Part shown: one piece after another, positions 1 to 12,500 of the stretch
Numbering within the stretch: the first letter of the stretch is position 1
How the letters are laid out: each line of letters begins with the position of its first letter
Source: Heliopora coerulea
Lineage: Eukaryota; Cnidaria; Anthozoa; Scleralcyonacea; Helioporidae
Direction of reading: 5' to 3'
Assembly: GCA_030142905.1 (NCBI GenBank)
Contig: JASJOG010000675.1
Coordinates: 1 to 64,000 of the forward strand
Length of the DNA: 64,000 nt
Position numbers and translations under genes: made by a program
Notes under the pieces: model-generated
What the model was told of the DNA's origin: nothing
The model's database searches: none
Seen by the model: the letters and a program-made list of their open reading frames with translations, nothing else

Positions 1-574
1 GACAAGTGTTCAGGGCTGCCACCAGGATTTCTTGTGTGGATAACAAAATTAAAAAGAAAAATTCCTTGAAAGAAAATTTTTGTATGTTATATATGTTACA
101 CTTGTTGGAGCTTGGAGATACTGTATCACAGGTGACAGATGAATGTTCATCAAACCTATACCTCAGAATAATAACGTTTGGGTCCCAGATGGCAATCATT
201 TGGTGGAGTATGAGCTTGATGAATGTGCATAATAATGTTACGGTATGTCATCTGATGTTGGGTAGGTTAGTGGTCCAGTAACCCAAAGATGTGAGTTTGA
301 ATCCCACTCAAGTCAACTTTTCAATTTGACTTTAGCAGTGTAGGTTTATCATGAAATATTCTGTTCATTTGCAGTACTGCCTCAGTTACTTTAAATTTTA
401 ACATCAACAAGATAGTCGATATTGTAGATTTGTCTTTGTGTTATGTGAAAGTTCCTTTTCCATTGTTGCATTAACAGATGTCGATAAATGTTCCAATACT
501 GCAGTTTTTAGGGCAATACTGTTTCAATAATACATACAATGTCACTGTATCTAACACAAAGTTCTGATTTATAG

Positions 575-3500
575 TTGGAGGAATTTACACTGTCATTCGA
601 TCCAAAGCTCCTGTGACTGTGGACGAGCTGAAGAACGAATATTGCTTAGTTGGACCATACAAAGAACACAAGGTTAATCTAGAAGTGGAGATATGTGAAC
701 CACAACTGCCAGCCATCAGAGAGGCTATGGATATTTTACAAAGGGAAGGAATTAAGGTGAGCAAATTAACTCTTTCCTTCCAGATTTCTCCTTACTGGTC
801 AGCTAATTTGTCTGGCACTAAGTGAACATCAGATAATAAAATACCCATCTGGGTAGAAAATTGTGAGGGGCTTTTCTTTTTCCTGATCAGTGGTCTCTCT
901 CTCTTGAAGAATAAAATTGTCTGGCATCAGTCAGAGTAAAATACATGTAATGGAAGACTTATCCAGGCAGAAAGGAGTCAGTTCAAATGAACTTAACACC
1001 TTCTAGTCCAACATCTCCCTTTGGCAAGTAAAATTGTCTGGCATTAATGCAGTTTCAGTTATTATAATAGGATGCTTATAGTGTGCCCAGAGAAAGGAGT
1101 TCTGTTCAGCAAAAAATTGGTATTAGTCTGAAGATACTGTATGTAAAGTATACAGAATTATCAGGTCAATTATTGACCTAGTACTCTTTATATTCATTGA
1201 TATTGATTGCAATTGTTTTTGTTAGGTTGTGTTTGGGAGATGGTTAATTGATGGCTACCCACAAGTAAGTCAAATGTACCATATACTGTAAATACAGTGT
1301 ATAATTCATCTTCAGTATACAGTAGGTCAGTGTTGTCAGGTGCATATGTGATTCAAGTTTAAATGTATCATATATTACAAATAGTTCAGCCTTGAGTCAA
1401 ATAAATATCATATGGAGATCATTCTTTGACATATATCTACCTGTTTTGTCCACAAGCTTGTCATCATGGATTAGAAAGTGAAAAATTCAGTTTATAGGAA
1501 GTTTGTCTGCATTTGCTGTCAACTAATATATAAATATACTTGACATATTTCTCTAAAGCTTGTTAAAGTTTTCATAATAAAAGTTCAGGAGAATGCAGTG
1601 ATACAGAACGGAATACTACATGTTAAAATATCAGTTGTGTATTACATTTACGGCCACTGCCTTCTACTCGAGATTTGCATAGTAAATTAGATTTATTTGT
1701 ACTTGTTGTATGCTTTAGAAACTTCTACAATCTTCCAAAGATGACTTCAAGCAAATTTTGGAAGTAAATTACAAAATTTCGTGTCCGGTCTGTATCGGAA
1801 TATAAAGACATTCGACTTCGTTTTGTGTCTGTATACCACAGTAGAGAACGGCAGCTCGAGTTATAAATATTAGTGCCCAGCACAAAACACGAATTATAAC
1901 TATTAAACGGACGGATGAAAGAACATTGTATTTAATCTAACGTTTCGTTGTTTGCATCACAAATAAGTAATGATCATGTTCTCTTATCCGTGTGTTTAAT
2001 GGCTATTATCCAGTTTGTTGCTGGGCATTAGTATTTATCACTCGATTGCTTTTTCTGTCTAGGAAATCTATTGCCAATGTTCTAAACGAACGGCCACACA
2101 TTCTGTGAATAATGCGTATTTGCCGTTACCAGTGGCGTAGCGAGGGGTTAGGTTTAGTGTTCAACACCTCACGCCCATCTCTTCCATATACGAGAAAAAC
2201 GTGTGCCAGAAATCGGTAAAAAAGTTAGATAAAGTGGTATTTGGCACAAGCCTTCCGTTAACTTGATAGTTAACCGTATCCTCCCCAAAGTGGAAACTCT
2301 GCGCAGCAGACGGGACTCAAACCCCTCAACTTTCTGAATGCTAGCCAGACGATCCAACAAGTGAGCTGCTAGAACACAGATGACAGCGATTCCTTTGTAT
2401 CCCTTGATATACAAATGTGCCACTTCCCTGGTTGCGCTCTGTAGTGTGCATATTTCCCATTATATGTAGGTTTTATTATTTGATATTGGATCTGGTTCAA
2501 AACACATGGACAGCTGGAAACAGGAACTGTGGGATAAATCCCACATTGGCATACCTCACCTGGATATTGAAGCCAATGACGCGGTTATATTTGGGTACAT
2601 GGTTTGTTGGTTTATAACGGAGGTTGGTACCATTATGTCAATTCTAGTTAGGAGGTGACATTCTCATTCTAAAGTATGAAGCAAACTCCGAAAAACAACA
2701 TCATGCTAATTTAAGATTTAAGTAAAAACGAGAAAAATGTGAACGGCAATATTTCAATCTCATTTTGATTTATATTTGTCTAGTTATTACTTCATTCCTA
2801 AGTTAGCAAGACGTTTCTCGTAGCTTGCTTCTTACTTTATTTCCTAAAATTTTCGGCTGATAACGTCTTTTGGTAAAGTCATTGTAATCCATGCCAGGAG
2901 TTAGTGCACATATTAATAGACGAAGTATAACTTTTAGCTGGAGATCAGCACGTAGTTGTAGCTTGAGGGTGGAGACTCGGACGTGCAATGCAGCTCGTAG
3001 CTTAAGACATAAGACATAATGTCACTAAAATTAGGACATAATTTACCTTAATGCAACTATTTTTTGCAACAACTAATTTTAGCGAATTAAGCGATTTTTC
3101 AGCGTGTCGCCAGAATTAGTTGCCGCATGAATTTCAGCTCGCTAAATTTGTGATACTTTTCTGCAACCGTTTAAAAAAATACAATTGTTATACCTGCTCC
3201 TAAAGCCAGCCAAAACGTGGCGAGGAGAATATTCCGGTAAAAATGTTGTGCCTGAATAAAAGACTGAATTTATTTCTTTATTCATTTTTATTTATAAAAT
3301 TATAAATAAGTTAAGTAATGCTGACTTTTATCTAGATTCAGCTCATTGCTAGGATTTTGCCATGGACAGTGAATTTTGCAATACATCATCATTTATATCC
3401 TTAAAAAACCGCTTTGTTAAGTTACCTGCCAAACAGGAAAATTCAAAATCCATAAGTCTAAAGTGCCAAAAAAATAGTTGCAGTAAGGTAGCTTGTCAGT

Positions 3501-6500
3501 TGATACCTAAACATTTTTGTAGTTGAAATCTTCAGAAAGTGTTTCTGAGACCAGGCAGGTGACTGAATCCGCAATTTTCTAGCTTCCGGTTAGACTCTAT
3601 AACTACTGAACATCCGATGATCATGTACCCTTATGGAAATTTTACATGATCTCACACGCGTGAATAGATAAGCTTGTGTGGGTTTTCACATGTTTGAACT
3701 TTCGATATCATGTTTCACTGGTTACTCGATTTCCCGTGTTTTACATGTGCTGAGCATGTGATTGACACGGTTTCACATGTGAAATAATTTCGCTTATTCT
3801 GATTTCACATGTGAAATCTGGCATGTGGAACGTTGACACGGGTGAAGAGCAGAGGCTACAAATGTGTGATGGTTCGCTTGTCAACTCCAAGCTCGAATTT
3901 GCATTATTTTAATGCACTGCATTAATCACGTCAAAATTTCAACGTGCAGCTATATATGAGGCCATAATGGATCTATCCACTGGGTATCTGGACATAGTGT
4001 TGCTTATGACAATACATCAAGATATAGCGAGTATTTTAACTTGAAATTAGGCCATACTGTAAAGTTGAAAATCGTGTAACTTGAAACTGGGCATCACGAC
4101 ACAATGTGGCTTGTAACTGGAGACTGGTACAGATTGTGGCTTTTAAGTGGAGGCTAGCACACAGTGTGACTTGTAACTGGAGACTGGTTCACAGTTGGCT
4201 TGTGACTGGAGACTGAAACACAGTGTGACTTGTAACTGGAGACTGGTTCACAGTGTGACGTGTAACTGGAGACTGGTACACAATGTGGATTTTCACTTGA
4301 AATCAGATCGTCGGGTAAAGCTTTGCCTAAATGTGCAAACATTCTGTAACTTGAAACTGGAGATAGTTGTGACATAGTTTGTCTTGTTCCAAGAGACTGG
4401 TTGACTGTGTAGCTTGCAGCGTAAAATTAGGACATCAAGACATTGTGTAGCTGTTTGATGTTTAGGAAACATGAGAGCTTGGATATATTGAAGTAGATGA
4501 ACGATCTTCAAGCTCGATACTCAGAAAATGATATCTGAGCCCCAGACGGGGATCGAACCCGCAACCTTCTGATGACCGGTTAGACGCTCTAACCATTGAG
4601 CTACCGAGACTCAGATGGCGAGCTAAGTTGCAAATTCGATATATATATATATGTGCGACCTAAGCGGAAGCCACTATATATAGATATATATCGAATTTGC
4701 AACTTAGCTCGCCATCTGAGTCTCGGTAGCTCAATGGTTAGAGCGTCTAACCGGTCATCAGAAGGTTGCGGGTTCGATCCCCGTCTGGGGCTCAGATATC
4801 ATTTTCTGAGTATCGAGCTTGAAGATCGTTCATCTACTACATTGTGTAGCTGGTGGCTATATAATGGGTCATATTGTTGCTAGTGGTAAGAGATTAGATC
4901 ATAGTTTAGCTGCTGGTTCAGCTAGTAGGAATACATTAAGACATATTGTGGTTTGGAACAAGGTAGATCAGGACAGGCAGCCTTCGGCTGGAGATAGAAA
5001 TATAGTGAGGGCTAGTGGCAAGTATTTAGGGCATAAGGTATCTTGTGTCTTTAAATAAGGACTTTGTGTAGACTGCGACAAGATGATAGGACGTAGAACG
5101 GCTGGTAGCCTAAAATGGGAGTATAGTGCAACTTGTTTGTTGAGATTAGGACCTATTGCAAATGTGACTGGTTGCCGACTATTCTCGGAATGTTTTCGAC
5201 ATGCTAGAACTGTTGTTAGCCAAAATTGTCTGTCGGTTAGGTATGTGTACGGAAAAAGAAACGACTTTTGCAAATACCCACAACTACCTTCGTACGTGGA
5301 TGTCCTTCACAAAAACTCACAGTTTTTTCGCGGTTGTCTAATGCGGTCAAAACTTTTTAACATGGTCTCACACAGAACGGAATTCACTGTATAAAACGTC
5401 ATGGCCCAGTTTTCTTATTACAAGTAGTGTTGTGATTGACTAGCTAATGTCACCTTATCGATATCTCGCTAATTAATTTTTATACAATTTCAACAATGAC
5501 GGGCTCGTTTTAGGTTTCATTTTTGAAAAACTCTTTTTTAAAAAAATGATGAGAAACTCTTTCAAAACATAAGCATACAGACATTGTTGGCTGGCGTTTC
5601 CGGTTCCATTACTGTCAGAGCTTCATTAAATACATTTTGAAGATTTATTGCACCTCGATAATTATCTCCGAAGAATGTATTCATTGGCGAAGCTAGCGGT
5701 CATGCTGGTCATGCTGAACATGACCAAGAATATTCCAGAGTTAAGAATTTTTTTACATGCTTGAAAATGGATGTTTGCTTCGAAATTTTTTTTTTAAAAA
5801 TCGAATGCTGTGTTAGTGAATTATGCGGTGAGTTACGTGCATGGGTGACCTGTGGCAAGTTATGCTCATCTCAGATAGCAGGACCTAGGCGAAATTTGTG
5901 CGTCATTGGATTGGCCAATTTATCCCTTGCGCATGCGTACCTTGCCAGTTTTGGGCTTCAGGTCATACTGATTTCCAATAGCACGACTCCTGTTTTTAGC
6001 ACTGAATTTAAAATTCAGTGGCAATACTAATAGCGATCAAATAGCGAATAAAGGCGAATATATATCAAAGTCAACCATGTGGATCTTCAGAACGACTTGG
6101 ACGTCATATCTCAGCTTCTGAGGAAGTCTTTTTCTACAAGAAATGTGAGCGAGCAGAAAGTTATCGTTGGTTGAAGACCTATGCCGAAGCTCATGATCAA
6201 GACGAGGGACATGATGTTCCAAGAGGTTTGGTATACGAAGGATTGGCTATGTCCTGGTGAAGACAAGAAGCGTCTCTTTTGCTGGCCTTAGTTGCTCTTT
6301 CGACCTGGAGTTTCACAACATCTTGCTGTATAAAGTGTCAGTTTTCCCATGCCATTTCAAGTTTGTGAAGGACTTTCTGTATCATCTGAAATGTTATGAC
6401 ATTTATGCATTCAGGCAGATCATTAATTTTTGATGTGGTTTATTATTGTATGATGATGTTTGCTGAATTAATAGACAAGTTGCTCTATGAAGTGTCAGCT

Positions 6501-9500
6501 TCACTGTGGCATTTTCAAGTATGTGAAGAACTTCCTGTATCATCTGGAATATTATGACATTTATGCATTCAATCAGATCATTTTTAATGTGGTACATTAC
6601 TATGATAAATATTTTGCTGATTAAATAGACAAGTTGCTGTATGAAGTGTCAGTTTCACTATGACATTATCAAGTTTGTAAAGGACTTTCTATATCATCTG
6701 GAATATTATGACATTTATACATTCAGATTATTATTGATGTGGTTCATTATTATATGATAACCTTTTTGCTGATTATATACACAAGTTGGTGTATGAAGCA
6801 TCAGTTTCATCATGACATCAAGTTGGTGAAAGACTTTCTGTACCATCTGGAATATTATGATATTTATACATTCAGACAGATTATTATTGATGTGGTTCAT
6901 TATTATATGATGACTTTTTGCTGATTAAATAGACAAGTTGCTGTATGAAGTGTCAGAAATATTCATTCAGCGATTCTATTTCTCCATGACATTTTCAAGC
7001 TATTCATTACTGTGATGACATATTGCTGGTTAAGAATGTGCTGCCTGCCATTTGTACATCTGCATGCATGATGTGATGAATTCAGTGAAAAATCTTTACA
7101 AAGGAAAGAAAAGCCATTCACAGTGAAACTGAATGCAATGAACAAATCCATGAAAGAAGACTTGAGGTGAACTCAGTGTTAAAAGCATTGAGGACCAATT
7201 CACTTAAGTATTTTTCAAGCATAATCATGGTAAATATTTTATACTTACAGTAAGTCTCCACTTCTATGTTTAGTTAAACAGTAATGTTGGGCTAGACTTG
7301 CTCATCATTCATGGCTGTCAATGTTGGATTCACTCACAGCTTTGTCAGTGCTCCATAAGCATGGCAATAGGCTCTGACATAAGATAAAACAGCCCAAAAT
7401 ATGTTGTACTTTACTTACTTTAAACAACATTTTGTGATGCTCAGAATTCTTAAAAACTATCCTCAAAATGCAGGAAATGGCATTTCCGAGACTCCAGATT
7501 TCAAAATTTTCCGGGGGAGCATGCTCCTGAACCCCCCTAGAGGGGGCTTGCGCCTTCGGCGCTCGCATTCACTCTGAAGTCACAATAGCATGACCAGTCA
7601 TTTATGGTCAGCTTCGCCACTGAATGTATTGCTTTAAACGTTGTATTGGAAACTCAACTGAATGTTTGTTATATTTTCCCTTCAGTTTAAAAAGATTGTT
7701 GGAGACTCTCTTCCTGTTATTGCCCATTTTCATGAATGGCTCTCTGGAGTTGGTCTCATTGCTCTAAGGACCAGACGTATCAACGTTACCACAATCTTTA
7801 CAACCCACGCAACACTTTTGGGAAGACATCTTTGTGCTGCCAATTGTGACTTCTACAACAACCTTAGTAATGTGAGTCTCTTTAATAACTTAATTTACGA
7901 TCTTTTTGTGGAAATATCCTGAAATATTATATTTAAGTGTATACACGGGAATCCAGTAACCGTTACGACTGTGGCTGATCCAGACCCGTGAAAACTTGTC
8001 AGATTTTTGTTTAGTGCAAGTTTACCAAAATAAAACATCATTAAGTTGTGGGGGCAAATTCCAGTCTTGTATGACGGTTTGATTTGTGATATAATTTCAA
8101 CCTAACTACCGTATGGGCATTTTCATGAAGCAAAAAGTGATAGTCCAAAACTTTCCTTGGAATTTTACCTGCTGGGAAACGAATTTGCATCCCTCGAAAC
8201 GTTTTCTGGATCCGCCATGCTTTATGATATGCTACGTTTTCATTTAAAAATCCAAGTTCAGCAGCGCGTTTTGAAGTATGTTATCATGAAACTGATTACA
8301 AAGAAATGAAGTGGCCATCAACTCATGACTTTTGTCAGAGATTGACAAGCGAATGACTTGGGCTCACGATAACATCTTTCCTGGTTCCCTTTCCTTACTC
8401 TCACTGTACTATCACCAGGTACAGTAGATACATGATGTGGTCTTTTACGTGATACCGCTGTAAAAATTGATCTGACCTGAAGCCAAATCCAATTTAAGAG
8501 GTTGAAAAGGACTATAGCGAGTGCAAGTGAATTCAAATATTTGAAAAAGAATTGAACCAGTTCGAGGAACGTACGATTTTATCAGTGGTTAAATTTGAAT
8601 CACCAAAAATTATATGATATTATGATAAATTCAAGAAACTACTGGAAGTTATACAACCTCGTACCCAGGATGTTGTCTTCGCTTTCCGGAAGCGGAGATG
8701 AGACCCTGGGTAGGTGGATGGGAGTTACGTTGATTTTATCAGCACTATTTTTTTCCTTTGTAGTATAACTTTATTCCATCCTCTTGAGTTGCCACTAACT
8801 TGTGTAATATTTTTTCTTATTTTATTGTATATTTTGCTTACCGTTTTCAACAGTTCAATATAGATAAGGTAGGACATTTTCTACTTACATATTACTTTGT
8901 TTTAAATTGTTACTTAAAATCACATGGTACACTGTCACGGCACAGGCAGAGCAATGAGCCAACCTGCAGAGGAATGAGACAGGTGCGGGCATAACGTAGG
9001 CTTTCGCAGGCCCAGGAAACAACTTGAGAAGGGAAAAGGTATCGACGCCGAACGGGTACTGCACACTCGGAGGGATGGGCAGGGGGGTAGGCAATGGTGG
9101 ACAGGTAGAGGGGATGGGTTGGTACGGGCACAGGCACCTGTCTACTAGCTTAATCGCGGGCGCAAGTAAAGGAAGAGGTGCTGGCATATTCACAGTCGGG
9201 AAGTGATAATGATTTATTTGAAATGTTCCAAAGGTTCTGTAAGGTGTTTGGCCGTCTGTCGAAACAACTGGTGTTTTGTATCGTACGGCACTTCTTTATT
9301 CAACGTTGATGTGTTACGGGTCAAAACAAAGTGAAATAAAAGCCACAGACTGACTTTAAAGCCGGATTAATGTTAATCACCTTTTGAACAACCAAGGCCT
9401 AATTAGCTAATCCTTTCTTGTGCTTCGTTAACGTTCATTTTAGAGTACGGTGTCAGTGTTGGTTCATTATCGACCTGAACCCGTGATAAACTTTGTCGGT

Positions 9501-12500
9501 CTAAACTCTCGATCGTATTTAATTTCAGATCAGTTTTTTAATCATCTTTTAAAAAAGTAGAAGCTAACTTGTGGCTAATTCTATCATGAGAGCAGTTAAA
9601 TAGCTAGATATTTAACGCTGTTTTGACTTCGAAACTGGAAGTGCCGATGTAACCTGTGACCATTAGTTTGATGTTTAACTTAAAAGCTTTAAACCTCATA
9701 CGTGTTTTCTTACCAAATATTAGGAAGCTGGCGATCGTGGTATTTACCATCGCTATTGTCTGGAAAGGTCCGCTGTACACACCGCTCACGTGTTCACAAC
9801 TGTATCACTAATTACTGCTGATGAAGCTGAACACTTGCTAAGACGAAAACCAGGTAGTTTAATCGGACAAAAGGTTTGTTATACTTAAGCATGAACCATT
9901 TTTAAAAATTTACGTCTTTCTTCTGTAGAATGCATATTGCCGAATGGCTTAAATGTCGTGAAATACACGTAAGTATTTTAATTATTACATTTATTAAAGT
10001 AATTGAAAACCTCCAGAAATAAGGGTCGTTGACATAAATTAGGGAACAGTGAACGTCGCAGGTGTTTTTGTCTGAACGTCTTTCATAAACTAAAAAACCG
10101 GAGACGTAAACAGTGTGTAGTGAACAGCCTGTGCTGGATTTTTTGACTTCGACGTCATTTTGCCTCTGAAATTACTTTCCGCCCAGGAGCTCCAGGGACA
10201 CAACAAGTACACTTTTTGCAAATATTTTAAACCAAGAAAATGATTTCAATATGCACTGCTTGACTTTCATAATTCATTTTTTAACCCGACTATGGTTATT
10301 AGTAATACCATGACTTAGTTGAGGGATTTTTGCGGTTAAATTTCTTGGCTGGTGACAAACATTCTATAATTTTAGCTGTTAAACTGAATAATGAATAGAG
10401 TTTAGATAAAAAAAAATTTGATTAGCAAAACAGCGAAAGATTATTAGTTTATTCTGCTATTTTGTTCTGAACGAAATTTCAAATGTTTATTATTAGTAAT
10501 ACCATGACAGGAGGGAAATGAGTGATTAAATGTCCCCGAAAGCCGAGGGAGGTTTGGGGAAGTGCCGAGGGCGTTAGCCCGAGGGACTTTCACAAACCTC
10601 CCGTGGCTTAAGGGGACATTTGATCACTCATTTCCCTACATGTCATGGTGTTCGTTTGTAATACCATGATTACCGACGAAATTTACTTGGTGTTCTTTGA
10701 AGTTCTTTTTGAAATGTTAGTATTGTTCCTGGTAGGTACCAGTACTTGTACTAAATGAATTGTTCAATGTTTGAATTTGAAAGCATTATCTTTCGATGTT
10801 CGGGAAGGGAATGGCGCTGTCGCATAAAACAGTGGCCCTTTTGATGTTCGCTTATGCATGTTAATGAGAGGAAATTTCTAATTTTCCCTATCTTGAGGGA
10901 AAATTTGTAAAAGTATGCATCCTGATAAGGGAATTTAAGGATTAAATCTTCCCTTGAGAACAATAGAATCGGAGGTCGTCATGGTGTTGTAGGTATAAAT
11001 GCATGAATCTTCCAAATTATTCTCCTCCATTGATAATTTCTACTCAAATCAACTCAGTTATCCGTTTTTCCCTGGAGAAGAACCTCGTCTTAAAGGGATG
11101 TATTGCAAATCAGCCACTGTTAATAACAAGGAAAACTGACTAAATTATAAAGGCTCATTTAAACGATACGATTGTGGTATACGATGGTTCATTTTGATGT
11201 ATCCGATTAACTCATTGGGGTCTTACGGACCTATTGTTACATTAGTGAGCGAATGGAATGCAGCAATTGTTCCTTCGGGACAACATTACATTCCCCAGGA
11301 CGACCAATTGGATACGACAATCATATCGTGTAAATGAACCCCTGGAATATAATCAGTAAAAACACAAATTTCTACTTTACTCGCCCGTGGTTGTGAATGG
11401 TCATTGTTACAAGAATCCAAAGTATTCGTACCAAGACACTCCATTTAGTTGGATTCATGTTTACTGTTTCCATTTTTAATTTTTTTTTAAATTAATTTGA
11501 CGATTGAGACCGATGATTGATTATTTTTCTGGTCTCACCAAGTTCTCATTTACCAATTTCTTTCCAGTGCGCTACACGAATTTCAGAATCTTCACGCTAT
11601 CGCCAAGGACAAAATCCACAAATTTGTGCGGGGACATTTTTATGGGTAAGAAAGACAAGATTAATTCCACAGACGCTGAGTCAACCACAACAACAATGAG
11701 AAAGAAAGTAAAAACTCAGATGACACTGCAGCAAAGTGTTGAGGCTGGTCGATCGTGGGAAATGGACAGCCCTCAAGCCCAACATATCACAAACTTAATA
11801 GGTGCAATCACGTTCGTGACGCACGAACCAGATACAAATACAGGCGAACCTGACATTTACTCTCCTTTTGACTCTGAAGATGACCGCCGCTAAGGCTGTC
11901 GAAACGTCATTCACTTCCACCAACAGTCTTTCTCATGACTACACTAACCTGGAAGATCAACTTCCACAAACATGTCACGATTCTCCCAGGTTCAAACCAT
12001 TTACTTCATAGACTTCTCATGGACTGTTTGCACCTGAAATAATTATAAATCTGTATGGTTATAAAAAAGAACATAATTTTGAACTTTTGTTTACATTGCA
12101 GGCATAACTTTGACCTTGACTCGACGTTATATTTCTTCTCTGCGGGAAGGTAAGATAACATTGTACATCTACTGGAGCTAAACTAAGAATTATTAACCAT
12201 CTTGTACTAAGAATTTCAACATACATGCTGGTAAATCCTGCTAATTTATCTTAAAAGAAAAACCGTTGTTCTTCTCACGAAGGTTTTAAAGCTCTCCATA
12301 ATAAACTAGGATTGAAAGTTCCTTTTTAATGTCCTCAATAGCACTACCCCTTTCCACCTTTAGCCCGCCTCTGGCTGTTTAGGATGCACGTAGTTAGCCA
12401 GCTGGACTCAAGTTCGACAGTAAGGCGACTTGTTGTTTTTAAGCATGGTTCAGTTTTGTTTGTTTTCAAGAATTATTTCCATTTTTTCGATTAGATACGA

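Noticed and set aside
4538..4792. Two genuine tRNA genes in inverted orientation
   Set aside because: The cloverleaf lacks T33, has G-U-rich acceptor pairing, and is followed by a repeated body with TSDs; the same unit recurs at 33.4 and 47 kb. It is a SINE.
6312..6960. Tandem units as a possible CRISPR array or repeat protein
   Set aside because: The 152-bp units are contiguous with no spacer pattern, have diverged, and contain no lasting open frame.
8885..9193. Proline-rich minus-strand frames
   Set aside because: GC-rich intronic sequence with two overlapping frames, no splice context and no recognisable domain.
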